DNA of 64,000 nucleotides from Sulfitobacter faviae (GTDB lineage: Bacteria > Pseudomonadota > Alphaproteobacteria > Rhodobacterales > Rhodobacteraceae): NCBI RefSeq assembly GCF_029870955.1, contig NZ_PGFQ01000003.1, positions 65,678 through 129,677 of the forward strand. Direction: 5' to 3'. Shown here piece after piece: positions 37,719-47,034 of the stretch; position 1 is the stretch's first letter; each line of letters begins with the position of its first letter. A program made the position numbers and the translations under genes. The notes beneath the pieces are model-generated. The model was not told the DNA's origin and did not search any database. It worked only from the letters and a program-made list of their open reading frames with translations.

Positions 37719-38292
37719 ACTCCCTTAGCGCGGCCGTAGCCTCGAGCTGCATCGCGTCGCGACGACGGCGCAGGAGCAGATCGATCTCGTCAGCGGAATC
37801 GAGGATGAACCGCGCCAGCACGCGCATCTGCGCAAGGCGCAGTTCGGTGAACTCGGCACTCATGCCGCCATTCGCCCCCTGCCGCTGCCGGTTGGCCCGC
37901 GTCATCTGCTTGGCGATCTGCGCGACCCCGTTGCCGACCTCGTGCAGCGAGGCGCGGTAGCGCGCCATCTCTGCTGCCATCTGCGCGTCCGGAACGAACA
38001 CCCCACCTGCCGCCTGAATGAGCCGCCGCAGCCCCTCGGCCCTGCTCTCGATCCCCGCCTTCGCCAACACCTCGTCGAGCGCCTCAAGCTCCGCAGCCGT
38101 GACCTTCACACTGACCGCTGAGACCGGAATTGCGGCATCCGTCTGGCGCTCGGCATCGGCTTTGAGCGTGTACTGGATCGCCCGCGGCGACACACCAAAC
38201 CGCTCAGCGAGCACCGAGGTGGAAATGCCTTCCGCAGCCTCGCGAACGATCTCCATGCGCTCCGCATTGATGAGGCGTTTTGAGCGAGACAT
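37699..38292 (-). CDS. MobC-like relaxosome accessory protein
   Basis: The 197-residue protein starts with an HTH (GISTSVLAERFGVSPRAIQYTLKADAE), then a short strand-helix-helix region (VSVKVTAAELEALDEVLAKAGIESRAEGLRRLI) like the ribbon-helix-helix/MobC DNA-binding part, and a basic helical tail. It overlaps the relaxase start. It probably binds the adjacent oriT region upstream and represses its own operon. Confidence 0.75.
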   Translation of the reverse strand: MSRSKRLINAERMEIVREAAEGISTSVLAERFGVSPRAIQYTLKADAERQTDAAIPVSAVSVKVTAAELEALDEVLAKAGIESRAEGLRRLIQAAGGVFVPDAQMAAEMARYRASLHEVGNGVAQIAKQMTRANRQRQGANGGMSAEFTELRLAQMRVLARFILDSADEIDLLLRRRRDAMQLEATAALREFAHAAE

Positions 38293-38326
38293 GCGAAGAA
38301 AGACCCCCTATTTCCTGCCACCTTCC

Positions 38327-38409
38327 ACCAAGGCTGCCCCTACCTTACGATAATATACCAAGCTGTCAATTATATACTTACGTTGCCTTCAGTCTCAGGC
38401 AGCCTTGGT
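38327..38409. other. candidate oriT / relaxosome promoter region
   Basis: A perfect 12-bp inverted repeat, ACCAAGGCTGCC (38327-38338) and GGCAGCCTTGGT (38398-38409), encloses a 59-bp AT-rich spacer with repeated CTTACG and AATATAC/ATATAC motifs. It starts 35 bp upstream of the MobC-like gene, where oriT commonly lies in MOBP systems. The AT-rich spacer also contains plausible promoters. The nic site cannot be named from sequence alone. Confidence 0.5.
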
Positions 38410-38514
38410 GTCCGCTTCCCCCGCGGCCCGCAGGGACGCGGCTCTGCCGCCCTCACCACCGGGCGACCCACCTGTCCAATGGGTCCCCTTCCCCAGCACC
38501 GCCCGAGGGTCTGG

Positions 38515-38659
38515 CCGAACACGCATGTGTTCGGACGGAACCGCGGGCGGGCGCAAACCCCACCGACAGGGCGGACAGGCAGGGTCAAGGAGGGCCAGAT
38601 TTGGCTTGCCAAATCTCTGCCGCAAAAACCGGGAGGCCCTGGCCGATAGGTTTTTGCGG
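38515..38659. repeat. cluster of three perfect stem-loops
   Basis: Three perfect hairpins within 145 bp: CCGAACAC/GTGTTCGG (38515-38534, loop GCAT); AGATTTGGC/GCCAAATCT (38597-38616, loop TT); CCGCAAAAACC/GGTTTTTGCGG (38620-38630 and 38649-38659). The region is non-coding, although open in several frames because of its GC bias. It could belong to oriT, a lagging-strand initiation site, or terminators. Confidence 0.55.
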
Positions 38660-38843
38660 ATGGCCCCCTTGAGGCTGACTGGCCGGTCTGTCGCGGCCTG
38701 ATCATTCCGGGGGGGGTGCGTCCGTTGAACGCGCAGCGACCGGAAGCACGGCGAGGTCGCTGCCGGCGATCACCCGCGCCGGTGACGGCATCCCTGGAAC
38801 AGGGACAGGGCCGCCTGATGGCGGCCCATCCTCGTCAGAGGAT

Positions 38844-39050
38844 TTAGTCCTGGGGATCCTTCGCGCTCGGCGGGAACATCACCAGCTCCGAGACCGCGAC
38901 GGGGAAGTCGAGCTTGAGGCTGAAGAACTCCGAGCCATCCCCGTTACGGGTGTTGCGGAACATCGCACCCACGCGCTGAAAACGGGTGCGCTCCTGGCCA
39001 TCGGTATCGGTGAACTTGACGGGGACGGTGGCGACGTAGTGGTTGGTCAT
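38844..39050 (-). CDS. small conserved-looking plasmid protein
   Basis: The 68-residue MTNHYVATVPVKFTDTDGQERTRFQRVGAMF... is beta-rich, with NGDGSEFFSLKLDFPV and an acidic end. ATG 39050 follows an AAGGAG-like stretch (minus strand, from 39064). Similar small proteins occur in plasmid maintenance regions. Function unknown. A strong hairpin GGGCCGCC-TGAT-GGCGGCCC (38808-38827) lies just downstream. Confidence 0.6.
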   Translation of the reverse strand: MTNHYVATVPVKFTDTDGQERTRFQRVGAMFRNTRNGDGSEFFSLKLDFPVAVSELVMFPPSAKDPQD

Positions 39051-39577
39051 TTGGGTTACTCCTTATTGCGATGAGGATCACCCAGCACGGGGGCAAGAGG
39101 ACCGGTCGCAAGCGCAAATGCGGAGGGTCCGCGGCCCCGCCATGGAAGCCGTATTTGTGCTTGCCGAAGCGTGAGCTGAGGGCACGGACGGGCCGACCCC
39201 GTGCGATCCACATCTATGAGCAAAAAGGAGTGATCCGGATGACCCTTGCCATCACGCCGCAGCCATCCTCCGCCGATTCTGGCCGAGGTGCTGACGGAGC
39301 CCGCCCACGTGGATGCGATGTTCCGAAACACCACCCGAAGGTTGTACAGGTCTTCAGCCTCATGTGCGATGTCTCGACCCCTCGGTTTTGCGCTGCTGAC
39401 GATGTGCGAGGTGCGCACCATCCCCAGCCCATACCGATGCGGATGGGCCGCACTCTGACGGGCTGGGTAGAGGGATGACGGTGCTGGATGCCGTGAGCTG
39501 CCGATCAAGTGTGACCGATCGCACGCGCCATGAGACATGACGAAAGGGCCGCGCCAAGCACGACCCCGTTACGGCCA
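39051..39577. other. intergenic region without a convincing gene
   Basis: About 530 bp. Several frames are open on both strands, but none has a family-like sequence or consistent codon use. A stretch near 39317-39333 (GATGTTCCGAAACACC) resembles the MFRNTRN codons of the 38.9-kb gene, which hints at a decayed copy, but the similarity is too short to be sure. Confidence 0.4.
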
Positions 39578-40624
39578 TCACGCGCCCAAGCTGTCGAGCA
39601 TCCCCCTGGTATCAGGCATTCGCTTCAGCGAGTTGCCGATGTGCTCCCGCCAGCGCGGCCCAACCTCCATTGCGGTGGCATAGGCCCGAGCCAGATCATC
39701 GGGCCGGTCCTCGGCCATCGCTTCGATAAGGAAAGCCGCCTGCTCGCGGTCCTTCGCGGATTTCAGGCTCCCTGCCCCATCGCGGCGCCGGTCGGCAATG
39801 ATCAGTTTGTGGACTGCATAACGCTCCGGGCGGGGCACCTGCACCAGAACGCCGGATCTATAGATAGCCGCCGCGTGGATCGGCTCAGCGATCAGGAAGT
39901 TGAGATAGTTCAATCCTTGGGCGTTCACGCCCAATGCTGGCAGATCACGGATGGTCTCATCTCCGAACGCCGGTGTGAGAAACTCGACCAACTGGCCGCT
40001 GCCACCCTGGGCCCATCGCCATGTCCGACCTTGGTCAAGAGCTGGCAGAGGATCGAATTTGAGCGCCGAGAACGTCTCGGCAAGACCCGGGTCGACCTGA
40101 TCCTGCAACGCAACGCTGAGCTTCTCGAACTGCGCGATGTCGATGTCGCCAGTATTGGCCATACCGCCAATTGGCAGACGGATACCAAGCTCGCCTTCAT
40201 AGAGGCGAAATGCATTGGTTCCGACGATGGTGCCACCCAAACGGAAGGTTCCGGCTGCGGCCATGGCTGACAGGATGGAACCGGTCGCCCGGTCGATGGG
40301 CGTCATGCCTTCCGCACGCAAGAGCCGGACAAGCCGCGACCGTTCCGCCTGCCGATCCTTGGCCGTTGCGCGCAGCTCTTCGATCCGGTCGATGCGCGCG
40401 CGCGTCTCGTCGCTGTCTTCGCCGATATAGATGAACCGCATCTCCGTCCCGACACGGCGAGCGGCATACCAATAAGCCTTATCCCCACGCTCCTTGAGCG
40501 TGGGCTTGCCTTCGACACCGGACAAGGCGTCGTCCTTCAGAAGACGCACCAGGTCGGTATAGGCGCTCATCGCGATGCTGCTGAGTGGGGTCATGCCTAT
40601 CATTTCCAAGTTTTGCTTGGCATT
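39578..40624 (-). CDS. GSU2403-type nucleotidyltransferase-fold protein
   Basis: The ~348-residue protein (start MNAKQNLEMIGM at 40624; longer frame from 40681 disfavoured) has an N-terminal helical part with KAYWYAARRVGTEMRFIYIGEDSDETRARI. A nucleotidyltransferase-like core follows (GGTIVGTNAFRLYEGELGI then TGDIDIAQFEKLSVA, where the Asp pair is the expected metal site), then a C-terminal domain with PRPERYAVHKLIIADRR. This matches the GSU2403 family as I recall it; the substrate is unknown. It stands alone between a terminator and the 39-kb gap, as a cargo or toxin-like gene might. Confidence 0.75.
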   Translation of the reverse strand, partial: NAKQNLEMIGMTPLSSIAMSAYTDLVRLLKDDALSGVEGKPTLKERGDKAYWYAARRVGTEMRFIYIGEDSDETRARIDRIEELRATAKDRQAERSRLVRLLRAEGMTPIDRATGSILSAMAAAGTFRLGGTIVGTNAFRLYEGELGIRLPIGGMANTGDIDIAQFEKLSVALQDQVDPGLAETFSALKFDPLPALDQGRTWRWAQGGSGQLVEFLTPAFGDETIRDLPALGVNAQGLNYLNFLIAEPIHAAAIYRSGVLVQVPRPERYAVHKLIIADRRRDGAGSLKSAKDREQAAFLIEAMAEDRPDDLARAYATAMEVGPRWREHIGNSLKRMPDTRGMLDSLGA

Positions 40625-40684
40625 CATATACCTATCAAAACAGGAAATTGCTAGGCAAAGTGATTTGGAGAACGTCCACACCCA

Positions 40685-40719
40685 TAAAAAACGACGAAAG
40701 GGCCGCCCGAAGGCGACCC
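40685..40719 (-). terminator. rho-independent terminator after the DUF2493 gene
   Basis: On the minus strand GGGTCGCC-TTCG-GGCGGCCC (40719-40700, one wobble pair, UUCG-type loop) is followed by a T-rich run with six T near 40691-40686. It ends transcription of the DUF2493 gene, so the nucleotidyltransferase gene needs its own promoter. Confidence 0.8.
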
Positions 40720-40726
40720 TCTCTCT

Positions 40727-41656
40727 TCAATCCTGCGACGCCTTCTTCGCCGGGTCCGCAACCCGCATGACCGTCAGGCCTTTCGCTTCCGCCTTCTGCC
40801 CGAGGTTCAGCGCGACCCCGTTGCCGCCGAAGAGCACAACCCCCGTCGCCGCGAACTTGTCGTCCAGCATTTCGTCGTTGCACTTGAACGGTGCCGCCCG
40901 CCCATGCGCGGACCAACGCGGATCGAAGCGCGCCTGCGCGACCCCGCGTGCCCGGGCCCATCGTGCCGCGATCATCTCCGCCCCGTGCTTGCCACCTTTG
41001 TGGCAGAGGAAGATCTCCTGGTTGCGGTTCTGCCTGATCCGCTCGCGAACCTTGTCGAGTGTGTTGAAGATCACATCGACATCGGTCCAGTCGGTGGCGC
41101 CTGAGACAATCAGGGGCACCCCCTCGACTTTCGATTTCTCGGCGGTTTCGCGATCATGCTGTTCGAGCAGCTGCCGGGCCTCGAAGACCGCCCCAGTCTC
41201 TTGCGCCCGGACACTCGCCCGCGAGCCTGCCGCCGGGATGAAGGCGTGACCCGTCTCGATCTCGTAGCATTCCGCCGCCGCCTCGCTCATCACCTCGATG
41301 GCGCTGACAATCTCGCGCAGCTGCACAAAGCGCGCCTGCGCCTCTTCGAGTGCGGTCTCGGCGATCTCCGACCCGTCGTGGGACTTTGCCAGCGCGCCGA
41401 TCTTGTCCGCAGTGCGGTCGACCTCCTTGCTGAGCGCCACCTTGCGCCGCTGCAGGATCGTGGCGAGCCCATGGGCGAGCGGTTCGATTTCTGCCTCGAG
41501 CCCAGTCCCGCGCAGCGAGCCAAGCAGAGCCTCGAAGCTCTCGCGGATGATGCGGTCGGTCAGGAAGTGATCCTCCGGGATCGGCAGGTGCGCGTCCTTC
41601 TCGGTCAGTCCGAAAAGTTCGATGGTCTCGTAGGTGTTTGCATTGTCGTAAGCCAT
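40727..41656 (-). CDS. DUF2493 domain protein (SLOG-like)
   Basis: The 309-residue protein starts MAYDNANTYETIELFGL at ATG 41656. Its C-terminal ~110 residues carry the DUF2493 pattern: VPLIVSGATDWTDVDVIF, then FLCHKGGKHGAEMIAARWARARGV and a Rossmann-like end (VVLFGGNGVALNLGQKAEAKGLTVMRV). DUF2493 belongs to the SLOG nucleotide-ligand fold. The N-terminal half is helical (coiled coil ~80-150). It is common on alphaproteobacterial plasmids; role unknown. Confidence 0.78.
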   Translation of the reverse strand: MAYDNANTYETIELFGLTEKDAHLPIPEDHFLTDRIIRESFEALLGSLRGTGLEAEIEPLAHGLATILQRRKVALSKEVDRTADKIGALAKSHDGSEIAETALEEAQARFVQLREIVSAIEVMSEAAAECYEIETGHAFIPAAGSRASVRAQETGAVFEARQLLEQHDRETAEKSKVEGVPLIVSGATDWTDVDVIFNTLDKVRERIRQNRNQEIFLCHKGGKHGAEMIAARWARARGVAQARFDPRWSAHGRAAPFKCNDEMLDDKFAATGVVLFGGNGVALNLGQKAEAKGLTVMRVADPAKKASQD

Positions 41657-42456
41657 GTCTGGTCTCCAGTATTCGGTTGTGGAGCCACCACGTGAGTGTG
41701 GGGCATGGCCGAATGCCTGGTTTCCGAATCTGCCCGGGTCAGGGACGGCGCAGCCGCCGGCTTGCCGGGCGCAAAAGTTTTCTGCGTGCAGCACCCGACA
41801 CATGCGCGCCCTCACACACGGGACCGCCCCCTGCCACGGGCACCGCCCTCGCCGAAAAGTTTTGCGATCCTTGACGCGGGCTGATTTGGGGGCCATCCGG
41901 AGGATATGCTTCCGCACTCATGTGTGTGTGTGTTGACGGTAGGTTTGACCGACCTGAGCAGGCAAACGGCCTGACCGGACGCGGGAGACGGATGGAGCGG
42001 CGGGATCGTTTTGCCGCGCAAAACAGACCAGAGCGCAATCCGGCGGAGCGGCTAGGGAGGGACGTGCTCGCGAGGCGGGCAAACCGGGACGCCAAGCGCA
42101 ACGCCGCGGTGAGGCCGCATGGCCGAATGCGCGACGGACCGAAGGGCCGTTCTCCCCTGCGACTTGGCGTACCGAGCAGGAGAGGCAGCAAGGCTCTGGC
42201 CGAGGTTGATGTGCAGGGGCTACGCTTTAGGCTATACGGATTACTTCTCCAAGCTTGCGACGTGATCGGACAAAAACCGGTCATTCGCTGCAAATGCGAG
42301 GCTCTATTCTCAACGTTGTGATAGCCGGCATTCAATCTGAAAAGCCACAACTGAGACAAACACCTCAAATCGCTCGAATGGACATGTTCATAGCACGCGA
42401 AGTCACATGCCAAGAAAGGGGCGCGCATGGCACCATCGGAGGTATAGGTGAACACC
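41657..42456. other. 800-bp region without a convincing gene
   Basis: GC-rich, with a short TG repeat (TGTGTGTGTG near 41923-41932) and two similar AAAAGTTTT-centred patches at ~41771 and ~41858. The 133-codon frame at 41920-42321 is Arg-rich and looks like random GC-rich sequence. The right part (42250-42456) is less GC-rich, like the YobI cargo gene. It may hold the DUF2493 promoter or an RNA; nothing can be named. Confidence 0.45.
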
Positions 42457-45400
42457 CTATGAGCGCTTCAAATTCACCATGATATCGTTGGACCAGAATG
42501 GTTTTCCCACCGAGGAAATTATGTCGCGGTCATCAAGCCAACCGACAAGTTCGCTGTTTTGATTGGTCCTCTTGAGCGTAGGACGCGCATATCCAGTCTG
42601 GATACTGGAATATGGTTGAGGAAGCTGCGCCAAGACCTCACGAACCTGGGACTTGTCGAGCGTTTCGTGGAGAAGGTTGAGCAACTGGATCTGCGTGCTG
42701 ACTGGCTCAGCGTTCACGATAATTGCTTTGACGATATCAGCAGTAAGTACGGGCAAGGTGGAACTTGTTTCCAAAAGGATCGGCCCGACAATACCGGCTC
42801 GCTCGGGAAGGCTGGGAAGCAAGCTTAGATCCATCAATTCGATAATCGCGCGTTTCTCACCATCAGAAACATCGGCACCAAGCAACCGTTCACGGAAGTC
42901 GTCGTCGATCGAGAAAGCACTGGGGTCCTGAAGATACGAGGCTATGTTCTCAGCGACAAATGCCGTCTGAAGATCGACTTCCCCCTCAAGTGCGGCCAAA
43001 TTCCCAGCATCGAACGTGATACGTTGCTCTTCGATTAGAATTCGGCGCTTTCCGGTACTGACAGCTTCCGGGAATTTTTTGAACTCTTTTGGAAGTGCCC
43101 GAACATATGCCCGGTAAGTCTCATCTTGTAGATTATCTGCTTCGATCAGAAACTGACGAAGAGGATAAGCTTCCTTTGTGTCGGGTAATGGAACTTCCAA
43201 AAGGGCTGAGCGAATTTCATTCTTGCCAAGAAATTCAGTAAGAGCAGCGCTATCAAAAACCTCCGACTGAATGAAACCAAGACAATTCGACCACGAAGGT
43301 GCGATCTGGGCCCCACGAACAACAATACTCTGATATCGCTCAGGTACGACGTCGAGCTCTGGTAACTTTTTCACTTGGCGTAGGACGAAAGTTTCGACGG
43401 CTTCGACATCAAGTGCATCTCGGTCTAACACAGCCAATATCGCTTCGACATCCTCTTCGACGTTATCGTCCATTTCCAACAGCACGTTTGAGAAGTATTC
43501 AGCAAAATCGCTTTCCACCCGATCGAGTAGGGGTTTGGCTCTAGAATTTCGAATCCTGGAGTAATGCCGCTTACGCAGGGCGGGTCCAGTTTCTTCTCCG
43601 AGGATAGAGCCGAAGATGTACTCAAAGTTCGCAGCGCTCAAATGGTAGTGGCCAAGCTCGTACAACGTCTGGACGACCTGTGGATATTCATTGATCGCAG
43701 CAAGATCCTTCGTCTCGATTCGCAGTTCCTCGAGCTTGGCTGGGTCGACTCCTTCTAGAAGGTTGAGGATTTCATGGATATTGTCAGCCACGAACGTGCG
43801 GAGCTCAGCATGCTCTTCCCGCTCTCGAGCTAGAAGGGCAGGCGGAAGGTGTTCGATTATGCCCGCGATGTGTACGACTGCGGATGGATCTTCCATTGCC
43901 GCGGGGACAAAACCCCGCCAAGCCTCGACCAACCGCTTCATGAATTCGCCAACCTGCGATCCTGACGCATAGTAGGCTTGGAAGAACTCTTGCTGGTTCG
44001 GAAACTCATTCGCGAGGTATCCGAATACCTTCCCGAGCCGATCTTTGTTCTCCTCGGTCTCCAGAAGCGCGTCAATGAGTCGGACGTTCAGTGCATAATC
44101 GAGGCCGAAATCGTCCTCCCTCATGCCCGCAATGACTTCACTTGGGTTATCGATCGGAAATCCTGGTTCTGGTGTCTGGAAGGCTCTGATCTGGATCAGG
44201 AACTTGTTGTCGTTTGGTGATAATCGCCCCGAATGGAACAGGGACGTGTATTGGTAGTAGCTGTCGTCGAGATAGCCCTCCAAAAGCAGGAAACGGGCGA
44301 GCTCGCCGCCGTCACCGAGTTCCTGGAAGAGGCCCTCAATCTCTTGACTGCTGGACCGCAGCAAGACGTTGAACTTGCTCGTACGAATAGTCTTGATCTG
44401 TTTTCGCAGATCGGCAATTCGCCTGACCGCAGCCTTTTTCTGTGAGTCCGCCTTGTTCTGTATCGATTGCACTCGATCGGCATAGGTTGCTTCTGGATCG
44501 ATGCTTGCTTGCAAACCAGAAATGTTTTGTTGGCGTCGGCCTTGGTTGAATGTGTTATAGTAAATGCTCTGTGTATTGATGAGCTCATCGAATTCTTCGT
44601 ACTCGGATAGCTTGGCAGGTGCCACAAACTGTTGTCCATTCCTACCGACGCCGGACACATTGGCTGGTAACGACTCTAGGAGCGCCATCGCGTAGATCCG
44701 TCTAAGCTCACGGATGTCCCTCGGGACCTGCTTTTCAGCCGCTTCGATGCCGCGTTCAAGCTGCGCGATCTCAGATCGATGACTTTGTTCGCGAGCGGCG
44801 ATGAGTTCGTCCTTGCGCCCCAAGATTCCGGCAAGATGTCCTTCGCCGCGGTGGAGCCTTTCAAAATCCCTCGGGTAGACGTTCTTATAGATCAGCACGG
44901 CAAGAAGTTTTGTGGCGTCGAGAACGTTTTCGCCATCTGTTTCCAAGTTCGCGACGTAGATCGCGTACTCGTTGAAGATGTTGTGGATGAGGCGAAGGTC
45001 ACTTAGATAGCGCGACACTTCGCGTAGGAATTGCTGATCGAGACTTCCGTCCAACTCCAGCCGACTGCCCTGCGCCAGAACCATATCGATCGAGTTCGAA
45101 CTGTTGATGATTGGAATGACTGGGATGATGAACTCGAAGAACTTGGTCCGGTCTGTATTAACAAACATGTCGTCGCGTAGTGCATAGAGGAATCTAACCT
45201 TACGCTTTACTCCCACATTGCCGTTTACGAGACTGTTGATCTCGCGAAGAGTGACAAAGATGTCGGAATCCTCGAAACGATCTAAATCCTCCACGACGAC
45301 GAGGTCGTATCGAGTCGACTGGAAGAAGTATATAATCTCATCAAGGTGACGATTGAGGATAGAATCCTGATCCTCCGAGGACGGCCTTATTTCAATGTCT

Positions 45401-46062
45401 TTCAGCGAGATGCCTTTTAGCGACAAGCCAAAGCTGGCCACGTAGAAGTGATGGATTGCAGACCAAAGAAATATCAGCGCGAAAGCTGCTATCGAGATGT
45501 CTAGCCAATTCGTGAAATCGAAGGGCTTGAAGTACGATCCGTCAAAAATCCCGTTGCGGTTGTGAAACGCATGCCAGACAGCGAGTATTCCGGAAAGAAT
45601 GTAAAGTGAGCGGAAGATCGACCAGAAACTTGGCGATTGAATGCGTTTGAAGCGCGAGAGCGGCAGTTTGTCTGCATCTGCGCCATAGAGCAATTGCTGG
45701 AGTATGCTCCGCTCAATCTCCTGCCTGGTCACTGTGCGTTGTTCATCGCCTGCTTCGGGCAAAAAGGCGGCAAGCGAGATGTGCAAGGCCTTGCGGGGAT
45801 AGGATTTCAGGAACGAACGGATGATACTGCTTTTGCCAGAACCATAAGGCCCAGTAAGAGCGATGTTTGAAACGTCAGGGCTCTCAGTCGCGAACGCCAA
45901 GGCGGCCGAATACACCCCTCCTTGGTCTGCTTCATCGGTGGGGGCAAGATCGACGAACTTCGCGGGCCCCTTTCCAGATGCAGATATTCGGCGCAACGTC
46001 TCGGCTAATTTGAAGAGCTTATCGGAGATCCAGAGGAAGATTTTGGCGCGACTTATATACAT
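42457..46062 (-). CDS. large YobI-like P-loop NTPase with membrane segments
   Basis: The ~1201-residue protein (ATG 46062, MYISRAKIFLWISDKL) has Walker A GPYGSGKSS at ~71-79, two TM segments (~150-170 and ~195-215) inserted after it, and Walker B DLVVVEDLDRFED. A FLYALRDDMFV sensor motif and a very long helical C-terminus follow. This is the KAP/YobI branch of STAND-like NTPases. Base composition is clearly lower in GC than the backbone, a sign of recent acquisition. Such NTPases are suspected defence or signalling proteins; no partner gene overlaps it. Confidence 0.75.
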   Translation of the reverse strand: MYISRAKIFLWISDKLFKLAETLRRISASGKGPAKFVDLAPTDEADQGGVYSAALAFATESPDVSNIALTGPYGSGKSSIIRSFLKSYPRKALHISLAAFLPEAGDEQRTVTRQEIERSILQQLLYGADADKLPLSRFKRIQSPSFWSIFRSLYILSGILAVWHAFHNRNGIFDGSYFKPFDFTNWLDISIAAFALIFLWSAIHHFYVASFGLSLKGISLKDIEIRPSSEDQDSILNRHLDEIIYFFQSTRYDLVVVEDLDRFEDSDIFVTLREINSLVNGNVGVKRKVRFLYALRDDMFVNTDRTKFFEFIIPVIPIINSSNSIDMVLAQGSRLELDGSLDQQFLREVSRYLSDLRLIHNIFNEYAIYVANLETDGENVLDATKLLAVLIYKNVYPRDFERLHRGEGHLAGILGRKDELIAAREQSHRSEIAQLERGIEAAEKQVPRDIRELRRIYAMALLESLPANVSGVGRNGQQFVAPAKLSEYEEFDELINTQSIYYNTFNQGRRQQNISGLQASIDPEATYADRVQSIQNKADSQKKAAVRRIADLRKQIKTIRTSKFNVLLRSSSQEIEGLFQELGDGGELARFLLLEGYLDDSYYQYTSLFHSGRLSPNDNKFLIQIRAFQTPEPGFPIDNPSEVIAGMREDDFGLDYALNVRLIDALLETEENKDRLGKVFGYLANEFPNQQEFFQAYYASGSQVGEFMKRLVEAWRGFVPAAMEDPSAVVHIAGIIEHLPPALLAREREEHAELRTFVADNIHEILNLLEGVDPAKLEELRIETKDLAAINEYPQVVQTLYELGHYHLSAANFEYIFGSILGEETGPALRKRHYSRIRNSRAKPLLDRVESDFAEYFSNVLLEMDDNVEEDVEAILAVLDRDALDVEAVETFVLRQVKKLPELDVVPERYQSIVVRGAQIAPSWSNCLGFIQSEVFDSAALTEFLGKNEIRSALLEVPLPDTKEAYPLRQFLIEADNLQDETYRAYVRALPKEFKKFPEAVSTGKRRILIEEQRITFDAGNLAALEGEVDLQTAFVAENIASYLQDPSAFSIDDDFRERLLGADVSDGEKRAIIELMDLSLLPSLPERAGIVGPILLETSSTLPVLTADIVKAIIVNAEPVSTQIQLLNLLHETLDKSQVREVLAQLPQPYSSIQTGYARPTLKRTNQNSELVGWLDDRDIISSVGKPFWSNDIMVNLKRS

Positions 46063-46304
46063 GAAAAACAGTCTACCATGTCCACAAAATTTTCCCAGCC
46101 AAGTTATGGACTTAGTCGACAACGCTAGTGAAATTCTGAAGCTTGGCGCGGCCGCAGCGAAATCGCGCTTCGTCCCGAGTCTGTGAGTTCGCTCATCTCC
46201 AGATTTCGCACGCGCGGCAAATGGCCGATAAGCGGGCTGCGGATGCAGCATCTTGACTGGTCGGTGAACGTAGGCATTGGGTCGATCACGTCTGGCGTAC
46301 GGCT

Positions 46305-46904
46305 TCAGTCCAGATCGACGCCGCCGAGGCGCGGCGCATGTACATGCGTTCGGATTAGGAACGCAGCGCCCGCGCCCGCGATGGCGCCGAAGAGATGTGC
46401 CTCCCACGAGACGCCGGGTTGGCCCGGAAGAACGCCCCAGAGAATGGAGCTATAGAGGACACCGACCACCAGTGTAGCGCCCAGCGTGATCAATGAGCGA
46501 TCCACGAAGCCGCGCGCGACGAGGAAGCCAAACCAGCCGAAGACCAACCCTGACGCACCGATATGGATGGCGGAGCTTCCGAACAGCCAGACGAGTCCGC
46601 CGCCGAGGCCGATCACCACTGCGTTCACAGGCAGCAAGGCCCTCTTGGTCGTGGCCACCAGCAGCCCACCCATCACCAGGAGCGGCGGCGTATTGGCCAT
46701 AAGGTGCGCGAAGCTTCCATGCAGGAGGGGCATGGTGATGACACCATCCAATCCGCTGACGTGCCGGGGGATCAGGCCGAAGGCCGGGTTCAAGCCGTAG
46801 CCGGTGATCCAATTGACGACTTGGACCGCCCAGAGCAGTGCGACAAAAGCGGCAAGCGCCGCGGCGCGCTGGAAGAAGGCGCGCATGTGATCCCGGTTCA
46901 TCAT
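46305..46904 (-). CDS. rhomboid-family intramembrane serine protease
   Basis: The ~200-residue protein has six hydrophobic helices. The catalytic Ser lies in [13 protein letters not shown], the catalytic His in [15 protein letters not shown], and the [11 protein letters not shown] segment supplies the family N-terminal His/Asn. Start ATG 46904 ([11 protein letters not shown]). Cleaves membrane-protein substrates. It lies upstream of the YobI-like gene on the same strand with a 240-bp gap, so co-transcription is possible but not shown. Confidence 0.88.
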   Translation of the reverse strand: MMNRDHMRAFFQRAAALAAFVALLWAVQVVNWITGYGLNPAFGLIPRHVSGLDGVITMPLLHGSFAHLMANTPPLLVMGGLLVATTKRALLPVNAVVIGLGGGLVWLFGSSAIHIGASGLVFGWFGFLVARGFVDRSLITLGATLVVGVLYSSILWGVLPGQPGVSWEAHLFGAIAGAGAAFLIRTHVHAPRLGGVDLD

Positions 46905-47034
46905 GTTGGCGACAGTAGACGTCACCACAGCACCTTCAACGGCTTTCGCGCGCTGCACAGGATGCCCCTTCCAGGAAAGGGGGTTTGAGGCGGCCAACCT
47001 CGGTAGGGCTCAAGCCAAGAGAATGGCTCCGATC

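Noticed and set aside
36660..37739. Plus-strand frame of 359 codons opposite the relaxase
   Set aside because: Antisense shadow; the relaxase three-His motif lies on the other strand.
38370..38705. Open frames on both strands, in several phases, over the stem-loop region
   Set aside because: They overlap one another, have no family resemblance and arise from stop-poor GC-rich DNA; the palindromes explain the sequence better.
39056..39538. 160-codon minus-strand frame upstream of the 38.8-kb gene
   Set aside because: Competing frames in the same stretch and no family signal; a decayed copy of the neighbouring small gene is possible but not supportable.
41920..42321. 133-codon plus-strand frame
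   Set aside because: Arg-rich, low-complexity product with no start signal or family pattern; composition typical of a random GC-rich frame.
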